A DNA stretch of 64,000 bases, taken from contig JANQHF010000058.1 of NCBI GenBank assembly GCA_028282725.1, forward strand, positions 1 through 64,000, written 5' to 3'. Below the pieces are notes generated by a model that saw nothing but the letters and a program-made list of their open reading frames with translations, was not told the origin of the DNA and searched no databases. The position numbers and the translations under genes are program-made. This stretch comes from Saprospiraceae bacterium. Lineage in GTDB: Bacteria > Bacteroidota > Bacteroidia > Chitinophagales > Saprospiraceae. This document shows positions 9,516-18,583 of this stretch, one piece after another. Within the stretch, counting starts at the first letter, position 1. Every line of letters begins with the position of its first letter.

Positions 9516-9607
9516 CAGGAGATACCATCTAAAAAGGCAGAAAGCCAATTGAAAATATTGCTTCCGCTGGTTTCGTTTAATAATGCAGCTGTAAACGAAA
9601 TGGAGCC

Positions 9608-10498
9608 GTGTTTCCAAGAATCCTGTCAAATATTCATCCATCACTAAGAAACGCATTTTTATTGGTTGGTCTGATCCTGGTCTCCAACGTTCACAAAGGA
9701 CAAGATCTGGATCCTCATTTTTCCATTTTTATAGGTAGTGTATACTCATTGCCCTATGATTCTCTACCATATGGCTACATGCCCTATATCAAATACATTG
9801 CCCCGATTGATATGATCTTCATGAGTAAACTGATCGTGCAGGAGAATACTACTCAACACCCCTTTCCCAAGGTTGCCTTCAAGGAGTACTTTGGCATTAT
9901 TTTCAAATCAAAAATGACCATTGCGGAAGACGGTTTGTATGAATTTGCATTGGTCAGTGATGACGGATCAAAATTTTGGATTGATGAGCAGCTCATTGTA
10001 GATAATGATAAGCCGCATGGCATGCGACTCAGAAAAGATTCTGTCAATCTCAGGGCAGGCACCTATCCCGTAAAAGTGTGGTATTACCAGGCATATCCTG
10101 AAAAGTATGGACTGGTCTTTGGAGCCAAGCATGTAGGTCCCTTTGATAGTCAAACGGATACCCTGAACTGGGACAGTGAAATCTTATTCGATTTTGATGA
10201 CTATGCCATCAATCCTGCCGGTATATCAAAATTGGACAGCTTCGTCAACTTCATACAGGACAGTGATATCAGTCAGATCGAGATCATCGGACATACGGAC
10301 GATTGGGGAGAAACGAAATATAATTACGACTTGTCCTTGAAAAGAGCCAAAAGCATCGTCAACTATCTTGAGCGTATAAAGGCATGTAGTGCGATCCATT
10401 TTATCCCGAAAGGGGAGGGTGAGAGCAAACCTCTTTACCCGAATAATTCAAGACAGAATCGCGCACGGAATAGAAGAGTAGAGATAGTTTTCTATTAA
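9608..10498 (+). CDS. Exported PA14-domain and OmpA-like protein
   Basis: This 296-residue protein has an N-terminal hydrophobic segment (about residues 15-30), so it is likely exported. Residues about 75-180 look like a PA14 fold: IAEDGLYEFALVSDDGSKFW, the following IVDN stretch and the VKVWYYQ strand. Residues about 195-296 are an OmpA-like peptidoglycan-binding domain with IIGHTDDWG, SLKRAKSIVNYL and the closing RNRRVEIVFY. The expected role is an outer-membrane or periplasmic protein anchored to peptidoglycan while PA14 binds a glycan or protein. The GTG start keeps the signal peptide. No barrel domain is present. Confidence 0.75.
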   Translation: MFPRILSNIHPSLRNAFLLVGLILVSNVHKGQDLDPHFSIFIGSVYSLPYDSLPYGYMPYIKYIAPIDMIFMSKLIVQENTTQHPFPKVAFKEYFGIIFKSKMTIAEDGLYEFALVSDDGSKFWIDEQLIVDNDKPHGMRLRKDSVNLRAGTYPVKVWYYQAYPEKYGLVFGAKHVGPFDSQTDTLNWDSEILFDFDDYAINPAGISKLDSFVNFIQDSDISQIEIIGHTDDWGETKYNYDLSLKRAKSIVNYLERIKACSAIHFIPKGEGESKPLYPNNSRQNRARNRRVEIVFY

Positions 10499-10529
10499 TT
10501 ACAACTTCAATCAAAATGGGCCATACTGG

Positions 10530-10722
10530 TTGCTATTGAGGTTGCCATTGCATCTGTGAGCGGTCATCTGTCACATTTTTTGTAGTTGACAAAAAGATGC
10601 GCCAGATGTGATTTCCATCTATACCAGACCCCTGGATGGCGCACTATGTGCTTATCCAGGGTTACATACATGTGACCCCTTCGGGGTCGACCCTTACCAT
10701 TGCCATTGAGTTTGCCATTGAT
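10530..10722. repeat. Non-coding segment bracketed by about 23-bp direct repeats
   Basis: Positions 10530-10552 and 10700-10722 match at 19 of 23 bases. Each copy is itself two near-identical TTGCYATTGAG-like units. Between them lie two perfect inverted repeats: 10630-10637 with 10654-10661 (CCCTGGAT/ATCCAGGG) and 10674-10679 with 10683-10688 (GACCCC TTC GGGGTC). No gene fits inside. The layout could be a small dispersed repeat or a structured transcript end between the plus-strand OmpA gene and the convergent monooxygenase gene. Confidence 0.55.
10674..10688. terminator. Tight GC-rich hairpin between convergent genes
   Basis: GACCCC, a TTC loop and GGGGTC form a perfect 6-bp stem. It lies between two converging genes, so it may end transcription on either strand, but no T-run follows it on either side. 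Confidence 0.35.
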
Positions 10723-10728
10723 ATTGAC

Positions 10729-11892
10729 TTACTTCCTGATCCCGGCTCCCAGTGGTGTCATGGGCATTTCTTTGGGTATCCTGCCCTGTTCTTCCGGGAA
10801 AGAACAGGTTTTCAGGGCGGGAAGAACGTATTTGGCAAACAATTCGCATTCATCCAGGTGTGGATATCCCGAGAAGATAAAGGAACGAATGCCCAATGCC
10901 TGGTAATTTCTGATCTTTTGCAATACCTGGTCAGGATCACCTACTATGGCGGCACCACATCCTGACCGTGCCCGTCCAATACCCGTCCAAAGGTGGTCTT
11001 CCACAAAACCATCCAGACCACTTTGATCTCTCATTTCGGTTTGTCGTGAAACGCCCAATGATTGGGCATCTAGAGCCCGGTTCCTGATTTCATCACCTGC
11101 CTCCCGATCTGTCTTGGACATCAGGCGCGATGCTGCAGCCCTGGCTTCAGACTCCGTACTACGCACAACGACATGTATGCGGAGACCAAAATCTACTGTC
11201 CGGTCATGTCGTGCAGCTTTTTGGCTCATTTGTAACATCAATTCCCTAATGCGATTCTCTGTTTCCGGCCACATGAGGTAGACATCGCAATGTTCTGCAC
11301 ATAAATCCAGACCTTCCGGAGAATATCCTCCGAAATATAAAAGGGGCCCTCCATTTTGTTGAAAAGGCTTAACTGGATCGCCGGGCAGAGAAAGATTATA
11401 AAATGCACCCTTGAAGTCAATGTGATCACGTGTCCAACCCTGTTTGAGAATTTGGATGACCTCTCTCGACCTTTGATAGCGATCGGCGGATGAAAGATTG
11501 GTGCCAGGAAGATTGGAAGAAATAATATTAATGGTCAACCGACCTTTCAGGATGTGGTCCAGGGTGGCAATGGCACGGCCGAGCATAGGGGGATGAATCT
11601 CGCCGCATCGGATTGCTGTCAACAAATTGATTTGTCTGGTCAGTGGTGCCACTGCCGAAGCAAAGGTCAGCGTGTCCTGACCGACCTGGTATGAAGAGGG
11701 GCACAGAATATTTCGGTAGCCTAATTCATCTGTCTTTAGAAGGATCCTGGAAGCATTATCCCAATTACTCCTGTATTTCGGATCATGACTTCCGAGAAAG
11801 TCATCGTCTCCATTACAAATAGGTGCAAACCAGGATATTTCGGAAGCATCCAATTGGGCCGATCGAATGGCAATGTCCAAATCCAATTTCAT
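10729..11892 (-). CDS. ssuD: FMNH2-dependent alkanesulfonate monooxygenase-like protein (LLM class)
   Basis: This 387-residue TIM-barrel protein belongs to the bacterial luciferase-like family and is closest to SsuD. SsuD uses reduced flavin and O2 to cleave alkanesulfonates into aldehyde and sulfite. Features that fit SsuD include EISWFAPICNG near the start, RQINLLTAIRCGEIHPPMLGR (about 85-105), GRLTINIISSNLPG (about 116-129), YFGGYSPEG (about 186-194), and a C-terminal IVGDPDQVLQKIRNY followed by FIFSGYPHLDE. Length is typical. No flavin reductase (SsuE) or transporter gene is nearby, so the reductant source is unknown and a related LLM oxidoreductase remains possible. Confidence 0.8.
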   Translation of the reverse strand: MKLDLDIAIRSAQLDASEISWFAPICNGDDDFLGSHDPKYRSNWDNASRILLKTDELGYRNILCPSSYQVGQDTLTFASAVAPLTRQINLLTAIRCGEIHPPMLGRAIATLDHILKGRLTINIISSNLPGTNLSSADRYQRSREVIQILKQGWTRDHIDFKGAFYNLSLPGDPVKPFQQNGGPLLYFGGYSPEGLDLCAEHCDVYLMWPETENRIRELMLQMSQKAARHDRTVDFGLRIHVVVRSTESEARAAASRLMSKTDREAGDEIRNRALDAQSLGVSRQTEMRDQSGLDGFVEDHLWTGIGRARSGCGAAIVGDPDQVLQKIRNYQALGIRSFIFSGYPHLDECELFAKYVLPALKTCSFPEEQGRIPKEMPMTPLGAGIRK

Positions 11893-12005
11893 TTATTTGC
11901 CAGATGGTACTGTAAAGGTTGATTTTATATTCAATATTTGCACATTCCAAAATCATAATAATTGGTATAAAACGTATTTAAAGAGAAATACTCAAGAACC
12001 TTCAA

Positions 12006-13703
12006 TTGAATAAATTACACAGATTTTCATCCTTTCATCGATCTGCTCAATTAGATGAACTCCAGACTCACCCATTCGACCTGGTGATCATCGGTGGTGG
12101 AGCCACAGGTGCCGGCATAGCCCTGGATGCGGCATCCCGGGGATTGAAGACTGCACTGGTAGAAAAAAAGGATTTTGCTTCAGGGACCAGTTCGAAATCT
12201 ACCAAACTCATCCACGGTGGCCTGCGGTATTTAAAGCAAATGGAAATTGGCCTGGTCCGTGAATCCGGAACGGAAAGAGCTGTTGTCAACAAGATCGCTC
12301 CTCATCTTTGTTTGCCTGAAAAAATGTTGTTACCCCTTATTGAGGATGGATCATTTGGCAAGGTCTCTACATCAATAGGACTATGGGTCTATGACTTCAT
12401 AGCAGGTGTAAAAAAGGAAGATCAAAGAGTGATGCTGTCCAAAGAGGAAGCATTGGAAAAAGAGCCAATGCTCAATGACAAAATATTGAAAGGAGCAGGC
12501 TATTATGCCGAATACAGGACCGATGATGCACGTCTCACTATAGAAGTGATCAAAAAGGCAGTTGAGTTAGGTGCTCTTGCATTGAACTATTGTGAGGTGG
12601 TGAATTTCACATCTGAAAAGGGCAGGATTAATGGTGTCATGTGCAGGGATATGCTCAATGGCCGGAAGTTTGAAGTCAGGGCCAGGAGGGTAGTTTCCGC
12701 AGGTGGACCCTGGGTAGATCATTTGCGCAAGATCAATCGGTCTTTTGGGGGAAAGCATCTTTTATTATCCAAAGGGGTGCACCTCGTAGTGCCTCATGAA
12801 CGCATGCCCGTGCGCCAATCCGTATACTTTGATGTGCCGGATGGACGAATGATCTTCGCCATCCCCAGAGGAAAGATTACCTATATCGGGACAACGGATA
12901 CCGAATATCGCGGTAATAAAGATCGAGTGGTTGCGACTGTGGATGACCGTGAATATTTGTTAAAAGCAGTGAATTTCATGTTTCCGGATCTCAACCTTAC
13001 ACAATATGATGTTGTCAGTAATTGGGCTGGGTTACGCGCATTGATACACGAAGAGGGCAAGTCCCCTTCCGAGGTCAGCCGCAAGGATGAAATATTTGAA
13101 GCAGACAATGGATTAATTTCCATTGCCGGGGGGAAACTGACCGGGTATCGCAAAATGTCTGAACGTATTGTGGACAAAGTAGTGGACCAACTTGGCGACA
13201 CAAGGGACCACGGTCTTGAAGATTCCGAAACAAAGAATTTGCCATTGACCAATGATCCATTTCAAAATGATAAAGAGGTTCAACATTTCATTAAGGAATT
13301 GAAAAGTGAATGTTCCAAATTAGGTTTGGATGATTACAACGCCTGGTATCTCGTGACTACTTATGGGAAATCGGCACGACATATCTTTGAGAATCTGTCC
13401 AATTATGAAGGGGACGATTTAGACGTTTCGTTGGCATTGGCAGAATTGGACTATTGTTTGGGTCATGAAATGATTCAAAGATTAGATGATTATTTTGTGA
13501 GGAGAAGTGGAAGATTATACTTTGATATATTCAGTATTGAACGCTTAAAGAGCCCTGTGCTGGAACATATGACCAAACATTTGAATTGGGATCAGGACCG
13601 CAAAATTGCCGAATTGCAGAATCTCGATTTATTGATCCAGGATGCAACGACCTTCTACCGGAGCGAACAAGAGCCAAGGTTAAAAGCAGACATGAATCAT
13701 TAG
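12006..13703 (+). CDS. glpD: Aerobic glycerol-3-phosphate dehydrogenase
   Basis: This FAD enzyme oxidises sn-glycerol 3-phosphate to dihydroxyacetone phosphate at the membrane and passes electrons to quinone. At 565 residues it has the Rossmann motif DLVIIGGGATGAGIALDAAS (about residues 25-44), GTSSKSTKLIHGGLRYL (about 60-76), AGGPWVDHLR, GTTDTEY, and the C-terminal substrate-cap region. The TTG start is used because no in-frame ATG precedes the FAD motif. It forms an operon with glpK 93 nt downstream. A short inverted repeat, GTATTT/AAATAC at 11974-11991, just upstream could be an operator, but this is weak. No glpF is present. Confidence 0.92.
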   Translation: MNKLHRFSSFHRSAQLDELQTHPFDLVIIGGGATGAGIALDAASRGLKTALVEKKDFASGTSSKSTKLIHGGLRYLKQMEIGLVRESGTERAVVNKIAPHLCLPEKMLLPLIEDGSFGKVSTSIGLWVYDFIAGVKKEDQRVMLSKEEALEKEPMLNDKILKGAGYYAEYRTDDARLTIEVIKKAVELGALALNYCEVVNFTSEKGRINGVMCRDMLNGRKFEVRARRVVSAGGPWVDHLRKINRSFGGKHLLLSKGVHLVVPHERMPVRQSVYFDVPDGRMIFAIPRGKITYIGTTDTEYRGNKDRVVATVDDREYLLKAVNFMFPDLNLTQYDVVSNWAGLRALIHEEGKSPSEVSRKDEIFEADNGLISIAGGKLTGYRKMSERIVDKVVDQLGDTRDHGLEDSETKNLPLTNDPFQNDKEVQHFIKELKSECSKLGLDDYNAWYLVTTYGKSARHIFENLSNYEGDDLDVSLALAELDYCLGHEMIQRLDDYFVRRSGRLYFDIFSIERLKSPVLEHMTKHLNWDQDRKIAELQNLDLLIQDATTFYRSEQEPRLKADMNH

Positions 13704-13787
13704 ATTCCCTTTCGGACTCATACTTTCATCCCCATCAGGCAGATGCCAATAAGAATATTGCATATTTTGCAGGCCTTCAAAAGATAA

Positions 13788-15290
<1,503 letters not shown>

Positions 15291-15291
15291 C

Positions 15292-15327
15292 AAAATGAAA
15301 ATTAGAATGAAAATCAAAATCAAAATA
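15292..15327 (+). repeat. Six degenerate AAAATN hexamers upstream of the four-helix-bundle gene
   Basis: The units read AAAATG, AAAATT, AGAATG, AAAATC, AAAATC, AAAATA, in exact 6-bp phase. They fill the gap between glpK and the next gene. A matching tract in the opposite sense lies directly after that gene (15708-15748). Confidence 0.6.
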
Positions 15328-15350
15328 ATTTTGAACGATCGTTATTAGTA

Positions 15351-15707
15351 ATGGAGAAAATTTACGACTTAGAAGATAGACTGGTTCGTTTAGCTGGTGA
15401 AGTTGTTAATTTTTCTAAGAGTCTCTCTCAGGACTACGAAGTTCAATACTATATCAAACAACTGATAAGATCTTCAGGGAGTGCAGCATTGAATTACGGA
15501 GAAGCTCAAGGCACCGTTACTGAAGCTGATTTTATTAATAAAACCTCTATCGTCGTTAAGGAATTAAAGGAGACAAGGACAGCCTTGAAAGTTCTTGCTT
15601 ATTTGGATATTGGCGAAAGTGCCAAAAGAGAATGGCTCATTAGAGAAACCCAAGAAATAATCGCTATTACCTCTCGGATGATACTTAACAAGAAATCAAA
15701 GACCTAA
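15351..15707 (+). CDS. Four-helix-bundle protein (23S rRNA intervening-sequence / S23-like)
   Basis: This 118-residue, all-helical protein belongs to the small family first seen inside 23S rRNA intervening sequences. Signs are the opening YDLEDRLVRLAGEVVNFSKS, then YYIKQLIRSSGSAALNYGEAQG, DFINKTSIVVKELKETRTAL and the last helix with ETQEIIAITSRMI. The family forms homopentamers of four-helix bundles and its function is not settled. Here it is a stand-alone gene after glpK and has no metabolic link to it. It is flanked by A/T-rich hexamer repeats that face each other in opposite sense, suggesting a discrete cassette that moves as a unit (inference). Confidence 0.85.
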   Translation: MEKIYDLEDRLVRLAGEVVNFSKSLSQDYEVQYYIKQLIRSSGSAALNYGEAQGTVTEADFINKTSIVVKELKETRTALKVLAYLDIGESAKREWLIRETQEIIAITSRMILNKKSKT

Positions 15708-15748
15708 TTTAAATTTCGATTTAAATTTTGATTGAGGTTTTGATTAGA
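15708..15748 (+). repeat. Degenerate ATTTNN hexamers downstream of the four-helix-bundle gene
   Basis: Directly after the stop codon the sequence runs in loose 6-bp phase (ATTTCG, ATTTAA, ATTTTG, ATTGAG, GTTTTG, ATTAGA). This is the approximate complement of the AAAATN tract before the gene, so the two tracts act like terminal inverted repeats. The rest of 15749-15933 shows no convincing gene. Confidence 0.5.
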
Positions 15749-15933
15749 ATAAGAATTCGTAGAAGCGATCGAAATGTTTTTACACCCCTTGTAAACTTGC
15801 CACTATGGATGATCTCTGGATTTTCGAAAATACTCAGAGCAAAATCATACTTGGAATCTTTACTCATATATAATATCCTCACCTCTATCGAACAAGTCGC
15901 TTGAAATATCCAAATAATCAATAATTTTCTCGC

Positions 15934-16569
15934 ATGTTCCGAATCCTCATTCGAATCTTTAAATGGATCTTAGTCCTGGTATTGCCATTTATTGCACTGA
16001 TTAGAGGAGCCATTTATTTCCATTCAAATTACAATCTTGGGCCATGGATATCGTTGGCGGGGGGCGTAGGAATTACGGTGATCATTTTGATCATCTATAT
16101 GACGGTCATTCATGGAATGTTTTCAAGAACACTCGGAAGTGTTCGCGCATTTAAGACCCGCACCTACCTGGCATTATTGGTGTTGGTCGGCTATTGTATT
16201 CATGCTTTATTCTTTATTTCTTCCAATAATATGAAGCACAAGGAATTAGAATCGGAATTGCGCAGCCTGCATCCCATTGTGAGGGTTGCTGTCAGCACCA
16301 TAATAATGATCGATAAGGGACTGGTCATCACTGATGCTACTCGAAAGAGCTCTGACTATGAAAAAATGGGTCTTCCTGTCAATGAACGTTCGCTCCACTA
16401 TCCTCAAAAAGACGGATATGCCTATGCCATCGATTTGAGGACGCGACAACGCTCGGGAATGAGGAATGTCCTGTTGCAGAACTATTTTCGATTGATGGGT
16501 TTCCGCACCTTGTATCATACGGGCACAGCTCCACATCTGCATATTTCACTGAAGCCTTCTCGGTCATAG
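15934..16569 (+). CDS. Membrane protein with a possible M15-type zinc peptidase domain
   Basis: At 211 residues, it has three predicted helices (about 8-25, 38-58, 78-96) followed by a soluble domain of about 110 residues. That domain contains SLHYPQKDGYAYAIDLRT (about 153-170) and a late APHLHISL (about 199-206). The pattern of His155, Asp167 and His201/His203 resembles the zinc ligands of M15/VanX/endolysin-type peptidases (SxHxxGxAxD and a later HxH), but the spacing between the first His and the Asp is longer than the usual consensus. If correct, it could trim peptidoglycan peptides at the membrane. I do not recognise the full-length protein, and the role stays a hypothesis. Confidence 0.45.
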   Translation: MFRILIRIFKWILVLVLPFIALIRGAIYFHSNYNLGPWISLAGGVGITVIILIIYMTVIHGMFSRTLGSVRAFKTRTYLALLVLVGYCIHALFFISSNNMKHKELESELRSLHPIVRVAVSTIIMIDKGLVITDATRKSSDYEKMGLPVNERSLHYPQKDGYAYAIDLRTRQRSGMRNVLLQNYFRLMGFRTLYHTGTAPHLHISLKPSRS

Positions 16570-16650
16570 AGATGTTTTAGAGAATATTGTGATTCCAAAT
16601 CTAATGCGCGCTGACTTTCTGCATGAGTGGGGCAGCCAAGCTTGTACAAG

Positions 16651-16745
16651 CTAAAAGTCCTGTTCATATCAAAACTAAAGGTATATGAATTGAATCATCT
16701 CGGTATTGGATAGATTAAGAATCAATCGTTAACCAGGACTTTTAG
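16651..16745. repeat. Perfect 12-bp inverted repeat in the 16.6-16.9 kb gap
   Basis: CTAAAAGTCCTG at 16651-16662 is matched by CAGGACTTTTAG at 16734-16745, 71 nt apart. No reading frame lies between. The surrounding 16570-16867 has no gene. It could be the remnant of a small mobile element or a structured RNA, and nothing else identifies it. Confidence 0.45.
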
Positions 16746-16771
16746 TGGGTCTTCAGGCAGACGATTTTGAT

Positions 16772-16794
16772 ATTACCTTTTCTAAGAAGGTAAT
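16772..16794. terminator. Hairpin between convergent genes
   Basis: ATTACCTT at 16772-16779 and AAGGTAAT at 16787-16794 form a perfect 8-bp stem with a 7-nt loop. It sits between the plus-strand membrane protein and the minus-strand SRPBCC gene. There is no clear T-run. Confidence 0.35.
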
Positions 16795-16867
16795 AAGAAT
16801 ATTCTGAAATTAAATGGAGCAAATTTGAAATGTCGAAAAGAAACAAGTCAAACAAATAATTACAGAA

Positions 16868-17319
16868 CTAACCCTCCAATATCTGTTTCAATATCTGAAA
16901 AGTCATTTCCCATGCTCCTTGTGTTTCCCGGAAGCGCTTTTGACCATCTCCTACTTTATTGAAATCTCCCTGGGTCAATTCAAGTTTTGTCGCTCCGTCT
17001 TTTCAGACAATTTAATCTCACCGGTGAGATAATTTTCAGGTAGGTCCTTCAATTCACTGTGTGGCGCAAAGGTCGTATAGGTAAGAGCGGACATGGGCTC
17101 GAATTTTAGTAATGTTCCTTTCACATAAGTAACTCCATCAGCTGCTCCTTTCCATAATACTTCACTCCCTACAATCCAATCAGTCTCAGGGATACATCCA
17201 AACATGTATTGTCTTGTCATATCAGGATTGGTCAATGCATCCCATACTTTGGAGAGAGGGGCATTGATGATGATGGATTGCTGATAATTAAGTACTTCTC
17301 CTTGATCTTGATTGTGCAT
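16868..17319 (-). pseudogene. SRPBCC/AHSA1-family protein broken by a frameshift
   Basis: The first 107 or so codons read as a START-like SRPBCC (AHSA1) protein: IIINAPLSKVWDALTNPDMT, the middle YVKGTLLKFEP and LTGEIKLSEK. The frame then stops at 16975. In the neighbouring frame the coding sense continues without a break, as DGATKLELTQGDF, KVGDGQKRFRETQGAWEM and ILKQILEG, to a stop at 16868-16870. Restoring one A in the AAAA run (plus-strand T-run 17000-17003) rejoins the two halves into a normal-length protein of about 150 residues. The cause is a recent mutation or a homopolymer sequencing error. The family binds hydrophobic ligands and has no fixed enzyme role. Confidence 0.8.
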
Positions 17320-17428
17320 TGATATGAAGTTGATATTAGGAAGTTATGACTTCTAATAATAAGACAATATTTATTCAATTACACAATACGTGGTTAAAAT
17401 GACTTAAGAGCTATTTCCCCTATTACAA

Positions 17429-18502
17429 TTAATTCGATGACAGAATTCTAATTATAAATTCACTTAATTCTTCCAGATTGACTCCCTTATTATTATTGGT
17501 CATCAGAATAATGGCGATACCATTGTTATAATTTCGATAGGTTGATGTTCCGTACGAAAATGCAAATCCTCCATGAATATGAATATTCAATTTTCCCTGA
17601 TCAAATTGTAAAATGCCCAATGGACCCTGTCTTTCAAGACTCGTCGGCGCATAAAATTCTCTTGTATTCTGCCCTCCTAAGTAGTGCCTCTGATATATGT
17701 ACTCTATCCATTTGAGGACATCTCTTGCTGTCATGTAAAGAGGACCATAGCACAATTCAAATCGTTTGAATTTTGGGTTGCCAGTTTCATCAGGCCCAAA
17801 AACATCCGAAAATGATGTTGTCATGTTTTTACTTGTGTCCGTAGCAGTTCCACTGTAGAACGAGTCCCGGATTCCAAGTTTTTCAAAATACCTGCTTGCG
17901 ACGAGAAACTGAAAACGCTCCCCGGTCATTTCCTCGGCGATCTTCGCCAGGATGAAATTGTTCCAGTTACTATATGAATACTTGCCTGCTCTCATGAAAT
18001 TGGAAGATGGCATCGATCTTAAAAAGTCATATGCCAAGGCGTCATTTTGAATGATCTGAAAATTCATTGGGGGCAAACCGCAATTATAGAAAAGCAGATC
18101 TCTGATATTCAATTTCTTGGACCAGTCTGGCAGATCTGTCAAAATGTTCTTTAACGTATCATCATATGATAGTTGATTGTTGAGAATGAGATCGTAAATT
18201 GCAATAGCAGGTATTTCTTTTGCCAGGGAACCTACATTAAAACGAGAATGTGAATGAATCTCTTCTGTTTTAGTCTGATCTGTCCATCCATAGTATTTTT
18301 CAAAAATGGTTTCTCCATCTTCAGCGATCAAAATTGAGCCATTGAAGTCTATTGCATTGCTTTTAAAATAGGCTTCTATTTGCGTACTTAATTTATCTTG
18401 GCTGGGTGTGGATAAGGTAGATTGACCTTTGACACCGGATGTACATATCCATACAAAAAGGATAAAAGTCAGGATTCCAGTGAATGATCGAGGCACGAAC
18501 AC
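17429..18502 (-). CDS. Secreted beta-lactamase-family serine hydrolase
   Basis: At 357 residues it has a signal peptide (hydrophobic residues 8-25). It has the class C beta-lactamase/PBP4* fold motifs: SLAK (S-x-x-K nucleophile, in FNVGSLAKEIP, about 92-102), YSN (in KYSYSNWNNF, about 176-185) and HGG (in IHIHGGFAFSYG, about 311-322). Such proteins are esterases, D-peptidases or transpeptidase relatives; true beta-lactamase activity cannot be claimed from the motifs. It stands alone on the minus strand between the broken SRPBCC gene and the export operon, 81 nt downstream of the barrel gene. Confidence 0.82.
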   Translation of the reverse strand: MFVPRSFTGILTFILFVWICTSGVKGQSTLSTPSQDKLSTQIEAYFKSNAIDFNGSILIAEDGETIFEKYYGWTDQTKTEEIHSHSRFNVGSLAKEIPAIAIYDLILNNQLSYDDTLKNILTDLPDWSKKLNIRDLLFYNCGLPPMNFQIIQNDALAYDFLRSMPSSNFMRAGKYSYSNWNNFILAKIAEEMTGERFQFLVASRYFEKLGIRDSFYSGTATDTSKNMTTSFSDVFGPDETGNPKFKRFELCYGPLYMTARDVLKWIEYIYQRHYLGGQNTREFYAPTSLERQGPLGILQFDQGKLNIHIHGGFAFSYGTSTYRNYNNGIAIILMTNNNKGVNLEELSEFIIRILSSN

Positions 18503-18583
18503 TATTAACTATTAGGCGGTTGGAGCATTTGGTAAAAGATTACATTCTATGGGTTTTCTGTCAGTTTTACATGTAATCAATTG

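Noticed and set aside
11941..12005. Short inverted repeat GTATTT/AAATAC before glpD as a GlpR operator
   Set aside because: Only 6-bp arms with A/T-rich sequence; too weak to list as an independent site.
15721..15921. Minus-strand frame of 66 codons after the four-helix-bundle gene
   Set aside because: It runs through the degenerate hexamer tract, has no recognisable motif or signal, and lies opposite to the local gene direction.
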